64,000 bases of DNA from Bacteroidetes bacterium OLB11 (GCA_001567165.1 LNFQ01000033.1:1-64000), one strand, 5' to 3'. Positions 18,717-28,611 are shown, counted from the first letter of the stretch. Notes: generated by a model from the sequence alone, not told the origin. Translations and numbers: made by a program.

Positions 18717-20120
18717 TTATTTTACTCCGTGCATCATTTTTACAATGAATCTGTTCAAAAGGATTAACATGATACCGCAGACCATCACAAAGCCGGCAAT
18801 GTAAGTAAAGACCTCACCTGCACCCATTTTCTCTACAAAAGAAGCTAAATAGCCACCAATAAAGTTAGCAACGGAAGAAGCCAACATCCAAACGGCCATT
18901 AAGATTGAAGCTAGTTTTGGAGGTGATAATTTAGTCACTACGGATAGCCCTACTGGTGATAAACATAATTCACCAATTGTATGTAAAAGATAGGTCATCA
19001 CTAACCACATCAAAGCTGCTTTGTTACTTTCATCTGCGATATTTCCATTGGCAGCTCTTTCACCAACAGCTCCTAGCATAAACAAGAATCCTAATCCAAG
19101 GATAATCATACCTACACCCATTTTGACAGGGGTAGAGAGCTTTTTCCCAAATTTAGAAGTCCAGAACATAGCAAATAATGGAGCTAAAGTGACTATAAAA
19201 ATTGGGTTTACAGATTGAAACCAAGCAGTTGGAATTTCAAAACCACCAATCGTTCTGTCTATAAATTTATCGGTATATAATGAGAGGGATGAGCCGGCTT
19301 GCTCAAATCCAGCCCAAAAGAATACTGCAAAAAGGAACAAGATAAAGATTACTGAAATACGTTGTTTTTCTTGTGCATCATTTAGCTTTTCGCCAGTTTG
19401 TGGATTAACAGAAAAGGCAGTCTCTATGTTTTCATCAGATTTTTCACCTGAAACAGATTTAATAGGCTTTTTACCTAGGTCGCCTAAGTATTTTTGAGCA
19501 AGTGTGTTAAATAATAATTGCCCCAAAAGCATACCGATACCTGATGCTAAAAATCCGTAACGATATCCAAAAGCTATTGTTCCATCTGCATTAGTTGTTT
19601 TAAACATATTGTCGGTAAGGTAGCCGATGACAAATGGTGCCAATAAAGCTCCAAGATTGATACCCATGTAAAATATTGAAAATGCAGAATCTCTACGATC
19701 GTCCCCATCTTTATACATTCCACCAACTAAGGTTGAAATGTTGGGTTTGAAAAATCCATTCCCAATGATTAGTAGGAAAAGACCTATGTATAGACCAGTC
19801 ATATCGTTCAACGCAAATAACACAAATTGCCCAATCATCATCGTGATACCCCCAATCGTAATTGCATGGCGCTTACCAATATATTTATCGGCAAGCCAAC
19901 CACCAATAAGTGGAGTGAAATAGACCAATCCTGTAAAATAACCATATAACAAAGTTGCTTCGGAGGCATCCATAGCCAATCCACCTTCAAATAATTTTTT
20001 GGTTAAGTAGAGAATCAAAATAGCACGCATCCCATAATAACTAAAGCGTTCCCACATTTCAGTGAAAAACAATAAATAGAGTCCTTTAGGGTGTCCTTTT
20101 TGTGTTTGTGTATCTTCCAT
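18717..20120 (-). CDS. POT family (PTR2) peptide transporter
   Basis: 467 residues with 12-14 membrane segments. The proton-coupled oligopeptide transporter signature ExxERFxYY is present as EMWERFSYYG (about residues 21-30), followed by GGWLADKYIGKRHAI and FYMGINLGAL, both typical of the family. It imports di- and tripeptides with protons. A charged cytoplasmic insert (about 215-250) lies between the two halves. Single gene, divergent from psd, no sequence oddities. Confidence 0.9.
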   Translation of the reverse strand: MEDTQTQKGHPKGLYLLFFTEMWERFSYYGMRAILILYLTKKLFEGGLAMDASEATLLYGYFTGLVYFTPLIGGWLADKYIGKRHAITIGGITMMIGQFVLFALNDMTGLYIGLFLLIIGNGFFKPNISTLVGGMYKDGDDRRDSAFSIFYMGINLGALLAPFVIGYLTDNMFKTTNADGTIAFGYRYGFLASGIGMLLGQLLFNTLAQKYLGDLGKKPIKSVSGEKSDENIETAFSVNPQTGEKLNDAQEKQRISVIFILFLFAVFFWAGFEQAGSSLSLYTDKFIDRTIGGFEIPTAWFQSVNPIFIVTLAPLFAMFWTSKFGKKLSTPVKMGVGMIILGLGFLFMLGAVGERAANGNIADESNKAALMWLVMTYLLHTIGELCLSPVGLSVVTKLSPPKLASILMAVWMLASSVANFIGGYLASFVEKMGAGEVFTYIAGFVMVCGIMLILLNRFIVKMMHGVK

Positions 20121-20258
20121 TTTTAAAATTTAATCACCCAAAGTAATATTTTTTTTTGAATTGAAAAATATTTAATTCTATTTTTTATTTTCAGAAATTA
20201 AATCCATAAACACGATAATTATTTTGAACAGCTTATTTTCGCAAATAAAATTAATTGT

Positions 20259-20909
20259 ATGAGAATCCACAAAGAAGGATATATCTATTGCATCATTGCT
20301 GTTATTGTATTTGCATTTTTATTTTGGTTTTTGAGAGCGACCCTTCCGATACCGATTGCTCATTCTTTGTTGATGATTTCTTTCCTGATAATGCTTTGGG
20401 TTTTCTGGTTTTTTAGAATACCATCACGCACATTTACAAACGATGAAACTCTTGCTATTTCTCCATGTGATGGTAAAGTTGTAGTGATTGAGGAAACAGA
20501 AGAGCCAGAATATTTTGGAGATAAAAGAATACAAGTTTCAATATTTATGTCGCCGCTCAATGTGCATGTCAATCGCTATCCTATTCGAGGAATTGTTGAT
20601 TATGTCAAATATCACAAAGGAAAATATTTAGTCGCATGGCATCCCAAATCTAGCACTGAAAATGAACGAAGTACGATTGTTGTAAAAAATGAAAAAACGA
20701 CAGTCTTAATTCGTCAAATAGCCGGAGCCGTTGCAAGGCGAATTGTCGTTTATGCTAAAAAAGGTGAACAAGCTGTTCAAAATGAAGAATTGGGATTTAT
20801 AAAATTTGGCTCTCGTGTAGATTTATATTTTCCCATCGGGACAAAGATCAATGTCAAAATTGGAGATGTGGTGCAAGGTGGAATCACGTCTATCGCTCAA
20901 TTTTCATAA
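20259..20909 (+). CDS. psd: Phosphatidylserine decarboxylase, short form
   Basis: 216 residues. Two N-terminal membrane segments (about 8-26 and 32-48) precede the catalytic domain with SPCDGKVV, FMSPLNVHVNRYP and the self-cleavage site FGSR; cleavage between Gly184 and Ser185 would give the pyruvoyl alpha subunit. The product is phosphatidylethanolamine. The short, archaeal-type length (about 210-220) is usual in Bacteroidota. First gene of a same-strand run psd-ybeY-manC. Confidence 0.9.
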   Translation: MRIHKEGYIYCIIAVIVFAFLFWFLRATLPIPIAHSLLMISFLIMLWVFWFFRIPSRTFTNDETLAISPCDGKVVVIEETEEPEYFGDKRIQVSIFMSPLNVHVNRYPIRGIVDYVKYHKGKYLVAWHPKSSTENERSTIVVKNEKTTVLIRQIAGAVARRIVVYAKKGEQAVQNEELGFIKFGSRVDLYFPIGTKINVKIGDVVQGGITSIAQFS

Positions 20910-20933
20910 TATTACCAAGCAAATTTGGGCTCT

Positions 20934-21374
20934 ATGAAAAATAAATCAATCTGCAAATTTATAAATAATGGAGTGGCTTCTTATTTGAAAGAAAAAGAAA
21001 AACTTTCAAAATTTATCACAACATTCATTTCTGAAAAATCCAACAGAGAAAGCCATATCCAATATATTTTTGTTGATGATGAATTCCTTTTGGATCTCAA
21101 TCAAAAATTTTTACAACACGATACACTAACCGATATTATAACTTTTGATTTAAGTAAAAAAAAAACAGACAAGCTAGAAGCAGAAATTTACATTAGTATC
21201 CCCCGTGTCAAAGAAAATGCAACATTATTTCAAGTAAAATATCAGCATGAATTACACCGAGTTATTTTTCATGGAATGTTACACCTCTGCTCATATAATG
21301 ATAAAACGCCCACTCAAATTGCTAAGATGCGAAAAATGGAATTGTTCTGTATAGAAAAATATTTTAACGAATAG
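20934..21374 (+). CDS. ybeY: Endoribonuclease YbeY (rRNA maturation)
   Basis: About 146 residues. The zinc site HxxxHGxLH appears as HRVIFHGMLHL followed by a Tyr/Asp turn (CSYND), and DTLTDIITFDL matches the conserved HNTDVLTF-like segment. YbeY processes the 16S rRNA 3' end and acts in ribosome quality control. ATG at 20934 is preferred; a TTG nine bases upstream is in frame but unneeded. An A10 run at 21156-21165 lies inside the gene and is in frame, which is notable given the broken A tracts elsewhere. Confidence 0.88.
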   Translation: MKNKSICKFINNGVASYLKEKEKLSKFITTFISEKSNRESHIQYIFVDDEFLLDLNQKFLQHDTLTDIITFDLSKKKTDKLEAEIYISIPRVKENATLFQVKYQHELHRVIFHGMLHLCSYNDKTPTQIAKMRKMELFCIEKYFNE

Positions 21375-21423
21375 TATTTCATTTACTCTTTAAAAAATGT
21401 AACTTAGCATTTGTAATAATATC

Positions 21424-22506
21424 ATGAGTTTTAAAAATAATTATGTAGCCATCATGGCTGGTGGAATTGGGAGCCGCTTTTGGCCAGAAAGTCGAAATGA
21501 ATTTCCTAAACAATTTTTAGATATTTTAGACACCGGTAAATCACTCATCCAATGGACTTATGAACGTTTTAAAGATATTTGCCCAACTGAAAACATTTAT
21601 ATCATTACAAACGAAGCCTATATTTCAACACTCAAAAGTCAAATTCCAGATATTCAAGAACAAAATATTTTGAGTGAACCAAGTCGCAAAAACACAGTTG
21701 CTTGTGCTGCTTATATCGCTCATAAACTCTATGCACTCAACCCGAACGCTAATATCGTGATGAGTCCTTCCGATCATTTAATTTTTGATGAACGAAAATT
21801 TGAACGCGACATCGTGAACGCACTTGATTTCGTTAGCAAAAATGAAGTCCTCGTTACACTTGGTATCAAGCCCACTCGTCCAGATACCGGATATGGCTAT
21901 ATTCAATATAATACTAGCAAGAAAATAGAAGATTTTTATCAAGTCAAAACATTCACAGAAAAGCCTTCACACGAATTGGCTGAAACTTTTGTACGAAGTG
22001 GCGATTTCTTATGGAATGCTGGAATTTTTGTTTGGAATGTCAATGTCATTTTGCAAGAACTGCAATTGTATTTACCAGAAATGAATGATGTTTTTGCTCA
22101 AGTAGAAACTTACAACAAAGAAAATGAATATCAGGATATCGAAAAGGTTTATACACAATGCACCAATATTTCAATTGACTATGGCATTATGGAAAAGACA
22201 AAACGGGTATATGTATTGCCTTCTTATTTTGGTTGGTGCGATTTAGGAACTTGGAATAGTGCTTATGAAAATTCCAAAAAAGATTATCTTGGAAATGCTG
22301 TTTATGGGAAAAATGTCATGATTATTGATTCATCTCAATGTATGATCAAAGCACCTGATGATAAACTGTTAGTCTTGCAAGGTCTTGAAAATTTTATCAT
22401 TGTAGATTCAAACGATGTGTTGCTGATTTGCGAACGAAATCGAGAGCAGCAAATCAAAGATTATGTTGCAGAAGTTAGAAGAAATAAAGGCGATAAATTT
22501 TTATAA
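21424..22506 (+). CDS. manC: Mannose-1-phosphate guanylyltransferase
   Basis: 360 residues. The nucleotidyltransferase signature is GGIGSRFWPESRNEFPKQF (about 13-31), with LWNAGIFVW and a FGWCDLGTWNS segment that are typical of the GDP-mannose pyrophosphorylase family. It makes GDP-mannose for surface glycans. It has no C-terminal isomerase domain. A TTAGCATTTG element lies shortly before the start. The downstream beta-barrel gene follows after 21 bp, so they may share a transcript. Confidence 0.9.
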   Translation: MSFKNNYVAIMAGGIGSRFWPESRNEFPKQFLDILDTGKSLIQWTYERFKDICPTENIYIITNEAYISTLKSQIPDIQEQNILSEPSRKNTVACAAYIAHKLYALNPNANIVMSPSDHLIFDERKFERDIVNALDFVSKNEVLVTLGIKPTRPDTGYGYIQYNTSKKIEDFYQVKTFTEKPSHELAETFVRSGDFLWNAGIFVWNVNVILQELQLYLPEMNDVFAQVETYNKENEYQDIEKVYTQCTNISIDYGIMEKTKRVYVLPSYFGWCDLGTWNSAYENSKKDYLGNAVYGKNVMIIDSSQCMIKAPDDKLLVLQGLENFIIVDSNDVLLICERNREQQIKDYVAEVRRNKGDKFL

Positions 22507-22527
22507 TTCATTTTTAACCGAGTCAAA

Positions 22528-23214
22528 ATGAAACGATTAAAAGGGATATTAATTTTATGCTTTGGTTTTAGTTGCACCTTGCAATTATCTGCAGAAGTCA
22601 CTCATGGAGTTTCTTTCCAAGTGGGACTGACAAACAGTTTGTACAAATCCACAATCAAGGGAGTTCAAAATGTACCTAAAATTTTCATGCCTTCTTTTGC
22701 ATTAGAATATGGACGGTTCAGTGAAAATTTATTTTGGGGAGGTGCTGCTTTTGGCTTACAAATGCGAAATATTCCTTTCTATAAATACACCAACGGCAAT
22801 ACGCTGAGTGTGGGTAAATCGGAGTATTGGTTGAAAGTCAAAACAGGGCTTCATATTCACAATGAGTTTTTAACGCATTTGCCATTTATTTCCTTAGGTG
22901 CAGGTATTTACGGAAAAAGTGAAACACGTTATAAAAGTCAAAACGGAATACCTTATAATAACTTAGGAAATTATAAAAACTTTAATCTGCAAAACACAGC
23001 TCCTTTTGTCGAATTAGGTACAACTATGATAAATTCTAGTTTTACAGAAAATAAACGAAATATTTTTATCACATTGAGTATGCGGTATTATCCACTTCCT
23101 GTTTTTAAAAGCAATACAGATATTGAGTATGCTCCTTATGAAGTTGTGACAATACAATATCAATTGTTTGAGTTTAATATTATTGCTGGTATCCAACAAA
23201 ATTTAAGGAGGTAA
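22528..23214 (+). CDS. Predicted outer-membrane beta-barrel protein
   Basis: 228 residues with a signal peptide (residues 1-22, ending LSAE) and a mature part built from alternating hydrophobic/polar strands rich in Gly, Tyr and Phe, as in small Bacteroidota outer-membrane barrels. The last residue is not aromatic, which is slightly unusual. I do not recognise a named family. It follows manC by 21 bp and ends inside a 12-bp hairpin. Confidence 0.55.
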   Translation: MKRLKGILILCFGFSCTLQLSAEVTHGVSFQVGLTNSLYKSTIKGVQNVPKIFMPSFALEYGRFSENLFWGGAAFGLQMRNIPFYKYTNGNTLSVGKSEYWLKVKTGLHIHNEFLTHLPFISLGAGIYGKSETRYKSQNGIPYNNLGNYKNFNLQNTAPFVELGTTMINSSFTENKRNIFITLSMRYYPLPVFKSNTDIEYAPYEVVTIQYQLFEFNIIAGIQQNLRR

Positions 23215-23229
23215 AAATACCTCCTTAAA
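23202..23229. terminator. Hairpin between convergent genes (likely pnp terminator)
   Basis: TTTAAGGAGGTA (23202-23213) and TACCTCCTTAAA (23218-23229) form a perfect 12-bp stem with an AAAA loop. On the minus strand it is followed by TTTTG, fitting termination of pnp read-through. It covers the stop codon of the beta-barrel gene. Confidence 0.6.
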
Positions 23230-23242
23230 AACTGAAATTCTA

Positions 23243-23269
23243 CAATCTAATTTGGATTCAATTAGATTG
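23243..23269. terminator. Second hairpin downstream of pnp
   Basis: CAATCTAATT (23243-23252) and AATTAGATTG (23260-23269) form a perfect 10-bp stem with a 7-nt loop immediately after the pnp stop. No T tract follows directly, so it may protect the 3' end or act together with the hairpin at 23202. Confidence 0.45.
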
Positions 23270-23270
23270 A

Positions 23271-25409
23271 TTATTTGTTTTGATTTTCTTTATCCGAATT
23301 TGGTTTTGGAATCAAAGCTTTGTGAGAAAGTTTAAACTTCCCTGTTTTAGGATCGGTTCCTGTTAATTTCACTTCCACTTTTTCACCTTCAGTAAAGACA
23401 CCATCCATATTTTCAAGACGCTTCCAACTGATTTCTGAAATATGTAAAAGACCTTGTTTGCCTGGCAAAAATTCAACAAATGCTCCAAATGGCATAATTG
23501 ATTTTACGGTTGATTCATACACCATCCCAATTTCAGGAACGGCTACAATTCCTTTCACCCATGCTAAAGCCTTATCAAGTCCTTCTTTTTCTTTAGAAAA
23601 AATACTCACATGACCTTTATCTCCCACTTCTTCAATCGTGATAGTCGTTCCGGTTTCGCGTTGAATTTCTTGTATGATTTTTCCGCCAGGGCCGATAACG
23701 GCTCCGATAAACTCTTTTTCAATTGCTAAAAATTCCATACGAGGTGCATGAGGTTTTAAGTCATCACGATGTTGAGGAATACAATGATACATCGCATCTA
23801 AAATGTGCAAACGACCTTTGTTAGCTTGAGCAAGTGCTTGACGCATCACATCCATACTTAATCCATCTACTTTGATATCCATTTGAATACCACAAATTCC
23901 GTCTTTTGTTCCAGTTACTTTAAAATCCATATCACCCAAATGATCTTCATCGCCTAAGATATCTGTCAACACAACCCACTTGCCGTCTTCTCTTGAAATA
24001 AGCCCCATTGCAACACCCGAAACGTGTTTTTGAATTGGAACACCAGCATCCATCAAGGCTAAAGAACCGGCACAAACCGTTGCCATTGATGATGAACCGT
24101 TACTTTCAAGAATGTCAGAAACAATACGAATCGTATATGGAAAGTTTTCTTTGCTTGGAATCACTTGTTTTAATGAACGTTGAGCTAAGTTTCCATGACC
24201 CACTTCTCTTCTTCCAGGACCTCGCATTGGCTTGATTTCCCCAGTTGAAAAAGGAGGGAAATTGTAGTGAAGATAAAAGGAAGAGTATTCACTTTTTTCA
24301 GCATCTTCTATTAGTTTTTCATCTTCGGGCGTTCCGAGAGTAACAGTACTCAAGGATTGTGTCTCACCTCTAGTGAATAATGACACGCCATGTGGTGAAG
24401 GGAATAAATCAATTTCCAAATTAAGTGGTCGTACCACATCTAAAGCTCTTCCATCTAGACGAATTTTCTCATCTAGCATCATATTGCGAATCACTTCTTT
24501 TTCCAAATGGTGAAAATAATAACCAACCAATGGAGCATCTTCTTCAGACAATTCACCGAGTGCTTCAGTTACTTCTGTTTCGATATTTTTTAAAGAGTCA
24601 CTACGGTCGTGTTTTGCTAAAGCTGATTTAGCAACCTGATATATTTTATCTTTTGCTAATGAAATGATTTTAGCATTTAACTCTTCATTTCGATAGGGTT
24701 TAGTGTACTCACGTTTTGCAGGTGATCCTACCATTTCCCAAAGCTCACGCTGTGCTTGCACTTGAATTTTGATGGCTTGATGGGCTGCTTCTATTGCATT
24801 GATAAGGTCTTCTTCACTACATTCTTTGCTTTCACCCTCTACCATCATAATATTTTTTTCGGTAGCACCAATGATGAAGTCCATGTCAGATTCAAGCATT
24901 TGAGTGCGAGTAGGATTGATGACAAATTGGTTGTGAATGCGAGATACTCTAACTTCTGAAATGATTTCTTCAATAGGAATATTGGAAACTGCTAATGCAG
25001 ATGAGGCTGCTAAGCAAGCCAATGCATCTGGCATAATTTCTGGGTCAGATGATATAAGAGTTACTAATACTTGAACATCGCATAAATAGTCGCTTGGGAA
25101 CAATGGACGCAATGCACGATCAATCAAGCGAGAAATAAGAATTTCATAGTCGCTCAATCGACCTTCTCTTTTGAAAAATGAACCGGGAATACGTCCTGCA
25201 GATGCAAATTTTTCTTGATAGTCCACTGAAAGTGGAAAGAAACTTTGTCCGGGTTTGGGTTCTTTATTGGCTACAACTGTTGCTAGTATAGCACATTTGC
25301 CCATTTTGACTAAAGCGGCTCCATCTGCTTGTCGAGCTAATTTGCCGGTTTCAATGGTGATTTGACGACCGTCGCCTATATCAAAGGTTTTTGTTTTTAT
25401 GTTAAACAT
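23271..25409 (-). CDS. pnp: Polyribonucleotide nucleotidyltransferase
   Basis: 712 residues in the PNPase order: two RNase PH domains (about 10-230 and 320-550), the second with FPPFSTGEIKPMRGPGRRE, then a KH domain (GAVIGPGGKIIQEIQ, about 566-580) and a C-terminal S1 domain (YESTVKSIMPFGAFVEFLPG). It degrades RNA from the 3' end with phosphate and can add tails. Located after rpsO on the same strand, the usual rpsO-pnp arrangement, though here a strong UUCG hairpin lies between them. Confidence 0.95.
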   Translation of the reverse strand: MFNIKTKTFDIGDGRQITIETGKLARQADGAALVKMGKCAILATVVANKEPKPGQSFFPLSVDYQEKFASAGRIPGSFFKREGRLSDYEILISRLIDRALRPLFPSDYLCDVQVLVTLISSDPEIMPDALACLAASSALAVSNIPIEEIISEVRVSRIHNQFVINPTRTQMLESDMDFIIGATEKNIMMVEGESKECSEEDLINAIEAAHQAIKIQVQAQRELWEMVGSPAKREYTKPYRNEELNAKIISLAKDKIYQVAKSALAKHDRSDSLKNIETEVTEALGELSEEDAPLVGYYFHHLEKEVIRNMMLDEKIRLDGRALDVVRPLNLEIDLFPSPHGVSLFTRGETQSLSTVTLGTPEDEKLIEDAEKSEYSSFYLHYNFPPFSTGEIKPMRGPGRREVGHGNLAQRSLKQVIPSKENFPYTIRIVSDILESNGSSSMATVCAGSLALMDAGVPIQKHVSGVAMGLISREDGKWVVLTDILGDEDHLGDMDFKVTGTKDGICGIQMDIKVDGLSMDVMRQALAQANKGRLHILDAMYHCIPQHRDDLKPHAPRMEFLAIEKEFIGAVIGPGGKIIQEIQRETGTTITIEEVGDKGHVSIFSKEKEGLDKALAWVKGIVAVPEIGMVYESTVKSIMPFGAFVEFLPGKQGLLHISEISWKRLENMDGVFTEGEKVEVKLTGTDPKTGKFKLSHKALIPKPNSDKENQNK

Positions 25410-25556
25410 ATTATTTTATTTTATTCGTTTACAAATTTATTTTTTGAAAAAAAGAATCTTTTTTTTCAATTGTTTGAATAAAAAAAATGGTAAATGCTTT
25501 GAAGAAATGTAGAACAATTTTAATAGCTCCAGTCCATTAAAGGAAGGCTATATATA

Positions 25557-25584
25557 AATATTCCCAACCGAAGTTGGGAATATT
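25557..25584 (-). terminator. UUCG-tetraloop hairpin after rpsO
   Basis: A perfect 12-bp stem AATATTCCCAAC/GTTGGGAATATT. On the minus strand the loop is C-UUCG-G, an extra-stable tetraloop, 7 bp after the rpsO stop. The following sequence is TA-rich rather than a pure T tract, so it may attenuate or process the rpsO-pnp transcript rather than fully end it. Confidence 0.6.
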
Positions 25585-25591
25585 ATCCGTT

Positions 25592-25864
25592 TTATTTTCT
25601 TAATCCTAAAGTCGCAATTAACGCTCTGTAACCTTCCAGATTTGTTTTTTGCAAGTAAGACAAAAGGGATTTTCGCTGACCAACTAGTTGAATCAATCCG
25701 CGATTAGAGTTATAGTCTTTTTTGTTTTTTTGCATGTGTGAAGAGATATGCAAAATTCGTTCTGTAAGCATTGCTATTTGAGCTTCAATTGAACCGGTGT
25801 TTTTTTCATTACCACCAAATTTTGCAAATATTTCTTTTTTTCTTTCTGTTGTTAATACTGACAT
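25592..25864 (-). CDS. rpsO: 30S ribosomal protein S15
   Basis: 90 residues, the standard length. Conserved S15 features are TGSIEAQIAMLTERI, HMQKNKKDYNSNRGL and VGQRKSLLSYLQ. It binds 16S rRNA in the platform of the small subunit and represses its own translation in many bacteria. Lies upstream of pnp on the same strand. Confidence 0.96.
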   Translation of the reverse strand: MSVLTTERKKEIFAKFGGNEKNTGSIEAQIAMLTERILHISSHMQKNKKDYNSNRGLIQLVGQRKSLLSYLQKTNLEGYRALIATLGLRK

Positions 25865-25962
25865 CTTTAAAGTATTAGTTTTTTATTTTTTTATTCGGGT
25901 GCAAAGGTAATTTAATTTATTGTAATAACAAAATAATTTCTCTTTTAGTATTTTGGATGAGG

Positions 25963-27507
25963 TTATATTCCCCAATTGCCTTTGTCTAAACTCCGATATT
26001 GTATCGCTTCTGCTAAATGCTCTGTTTTAATTTCGTCACTATTAGCTAAATCCGCGATTGTGCGTGAAACTTTTAAAATTCGATCATAAGCTCGTGCCGA
26101 TAAATTCAATTTTTCCATGGCCACTTTCAATAGATTGGCACCTGATGATTGCAAGGTGCATATTTGTTGAAGTAACTTGCTATCCATCTGAGCATTGGAA
26201 TAGATGCCCTGTTTTTCTTCAAATCGTTTAGCTTGTATTTCTCTTGCAATGATTACCCGATTTCGAATGTCTTCACTTCGCTCACTATTGATATTTACTT
26301 TTGAGGAAAGTTCGCTAAACGAAACCGGAGTCACTTCTACATGCAAATCAATTCGATCGAGTAAGGGTCCCGATATTTTATTTAAATATTTTTGAACCGA
26401 ACCTGGTGGGCAGGTACATTCTTTTTCAGGATGGTTGAAAAATCCGCACGGACAAGGATTCATACTGGCTACCAGCATGAAACTAGCAGGATAATCAATA
26501 GACATTTTGGCACGAGAAATAGTTACGCGACGCTCCTCCATCGGTTGCCTCATTACTTCTAAAACAGTTCTTTTAAATTCAGGCAATTCATCTAAAAATA
26601 AAACACCATTATGAGCAAGTGAAATTTCACCGGGTTGAGGGGTGCCACCACCGCCGACAAGAGCCACATCGCTCACTGTATGATGAGGAGATCGAAAGGG
26701 ACGTTTGTTGATGAGGGTTGCATTTTCAGGAAGTTTTCCAGCAACGGAATGAATTTTAGTTGTTTCTAATGCTTCCATTAAAGTGAGTGGGGGTAAAATC
26801 GAAGATAGCCTTTTGGCAAGCATCGTTTTGCCGGCACCGGGAGGCCCTATCAAAATCACATTATGCCCACCAGCAGCAGCAATTTCAAGTGCTCTCTTGA
26901 TATTTTGTTGACCTTTTACATCTGAAAAATCAATGTCAAAATCATTTTGAGAATAGAAAAATTCTTCTCTTGTATTGACAATGATGGGTGCTAATAATTT
27001 TTTCTCATTCAAATGGTCTATAATTTCATTGATATGCGAAACTCCATACACATTTATTTGATTGACCATGGCTGCTTCCTTTGCATTTTGAATTGGTACA
27101 AATAAAGATTCAAACCCTTCTTTTCTCGACTGTATCGCTATTGGCAAGGCTCCTTTTATCGGAAGGATACTACCATCTAGTGAAAGCTCGCCCATAATCA
27201 CACATTTATCAAAGTGTGAAGTGCTAACTTGTTCAGTTGCTCCTAAAATACCCAGTGCAATTGGGAGGTCAAAAGCACTTCCTGTTTTTTTTATATCAGC
27301 CGGGGATAGATTTACAACAACTTTAATGCGTGGAAATCGGTAGCCATTATTCTTAATTGCACTTTCTACACGATGTTGACTTTCTTTAACTGCATTGTCA
27401 GGAAGCCCGACTATAAAAAATTTGAGTCCATCTAATACATCAACTTCGGTTGTAATCGTAATTGCATCCACGCCATATACTGCGCTAGCAAATAATTTTA
27501 CCATCAT
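25963..27507 (-). CDS. comM: YifB/ComM family Mg-chelatase-like AAA ATPase
   Basis: 514 residues. An N-terminal Lon-protease-like domain (about 1-170) contains FIVGLPDNAVKESQHRV and NLSPADIKKTGSAFDLPIA. The AAA+ core has Walker A GPPGAGKT, the segment FRSPHHTVSDVALVGGG and a Cys cluster NPCPCGFFNHPEKECTCP. ComM is a hexameric branch-migration helicase that helps integrate transformed DNA; other roles for the family are possible. No other competence gene is present in the window. Confidence 0.9.
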   Translation of the reverse strand: MMVKLFASAVYGVDAITITTEVDVLDGLKFFIVGLPDNAVKESQHRVESAIKNNGYRFPRIKVVVNLSPADIKKTGSAFDLPIALGILGATEQVSTSHFDKCVIMGELSLDGSILPIKGALPIAIQSRKEGFESLFVPIQNAKEAAMVNQINVYGVSHINEIIDHLNEKKLLAPIIVNTREEFFYSQNDFDIDFSDVKGQQNIKRALEIAAAGGHNVILIGPPGAGKTMLAKRLSSILPPLTLMEALETTKIHSVAGKLPENATLINKRPFRSPHHTVSDVALVGGGGTPQPGEISLAHNGVLFLDELPEFKRTVLEVMRQPMEERRVTISRAKMSIDYPASFMLVASMNPCPCGFFNHPEKECTCPPGSVQKYLNKISGPLLDRIDLHVEVTPVSFSELSSKVNINSERSEDIRNRVIIAREIQAKRFEEKQGIYSNAQMDSKLLQQICTLQSSGANLLKVAMEKLNLSARAYDRILKVSRTIADLANSDEIKTEHLAEAIQYRSLDKGNWGI

Positions 27508-27631
27508 AACTTTTTCAATTTGTTTAACCTCAGTAAAGGTACTTTAACAAAAAGGATTTTGAAGAAGTCTTATTAATATATTATTTTAAAAAAAATGAAA
27601 AATAAATTTTTTTTATTGCCATTCATTCATA

Positions 27632-27639
27632 TATCTTCG
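27632..27639 (+). promoter_or_regulatory. Candidate -7 element of the tRNA-Ser promoter
   Basis: TATCTTCG matches TAnnTTTG with one mismatch and ends 4 bp before the mature tRNA 5' end, so transcription would start at or just inside the tRNA. A TTG at 27616-27618 is rather close for the -33 box. Confidence 0.35.
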
Positions 27640-27643
27640 CAAC

Positions 27644-27728
27644 GGAGAGATGGCAGAGTGGTCGATTGCGACGGTCTTGAAAACCGTTGACTGTAACAGG
27701 TCCGGGGGTTCGAATCCCTCTCTCTCCG
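27644..27728 (+). tRNA. tRNA-Ser (anticodon TGA)
   Basis: 85 nt with a 7-bp acceptor stem GGAGAGA/TCTCTCC, anticodon stem ACGGT/ACCGT around the loop CTTGAAA (anticodon TGA at 27678-27680), a long variable arm as expected for a class II tRNA, and a T arm with GGTTCGAATCC. Discriminator base G. The CCA end is not encoded. It reads UCA and UCG-family serine codons. Confidence 0.95.
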
Positions 27729-28018
27729 CTTAAAACCTTACGACATCGCAATATCAAGGGTTTGAATACTTAATCGCTTTTTCAGTTTTACTTTACTTTT
27801 CATTTTTTACATGTAGAAAATACTTCCCAAAAAGTGCTTCGTCATTTTCATTGATTTTTAAGCATTTCCTAGGAAAAATGGAACTAGTAATAAAGATTTT
27901 GATTAACGAATAATGTTTTTCTACAAGCATTCTTGTAGGTGATTTATAGGTGTTGATATGTCTGAGTGGACTAAGTAATTATGAGAAAAATAATTTCATT
28001 CCATAATGTTTCATGGTA

Positions 28019-28450
28019 TTAATTATTTTCAAAATTGATTTGAGCAATTTCTCTTTCGTCCTTCGAAATCATTTTCAATGAAAATCGAATACAATCTTTA
28101 GGAAGAATATTTTCTATTTGCTGTGGCCACTCAATAAAGCAATATGCCTCATTTGACTTAATAATGTCCTCAACCCCGGTTTGAATAGCATCCTCAATCC
28201 CTTTCAGTCGATAACAATCAATATGAAATATCCTAGCGCCATTAGTTGTCATATATTCGTTGATTATCGAATATGTAGGACTGCTTGTTTGTTCTGTCAC
28301 GCCAAGTTGTTTGCAAATTTCACAAATAATAGTCGTCTTTCCACTACCCATTTCTGCATAAAATGCAAAACATCGATTGCGCTCATATTGATTTAAAATT
28401 GCTTTGACAACAGAACTCATTTCAGACAATGTAAATCGCTTTTGAAACAT
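28019..28450 (-). CDS. tsaE: tRNA threonylcarbamoyladenosine biosynthesis ATPase TsaE
   Basis: 143 residues, the usual TsaE length. Walker A is AEMGSGKTT (32-40; the usual form is GDLGAGKTT), followed by the conserved SPTYSIINEY and the HIDCYRL segment. TsaE works with TsaB and TsaD to make t6A37 in tRNAs that read ANN codons. No partner gene lies nearby. A 290-bp gap without visible genes separates it from tRNA-Ser. Confidence 0.9.
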   Translation of the reverse strand: MFQKRFTLSEMSSVVKAILNQYERNRCFAFYAEMGSGKTTIICEICKQLGVTEQTSSPTYSIINEYMTTNGARIFHIDCYRLKGIEDAIQTGVEDIIKSNEAYCFIEWPQQIENILPKDCIRFSLKMISKDEREIAQINFENN

Positions 28451-28611
28451 AAAATAAATATTATTTAGGTTGATAACTCAATGAGTTTGCCTCTTGCAAA
28501 TCTATTCATTTCATCATTGAAATACTTTATTTCTCTTCTTATTTTTTCAAATTATTTTTCAATGATTAACTCAATTGACCACAAAATAAAATATGGAATC
28601 TAAAATAGACT

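Noticed and set aside
20925..20933. TTG start for ybeY nine bases upstream of the ATG
   Set aside because: The ATG at 20934 gives a normal N-terminus; no support for the extra three residues.
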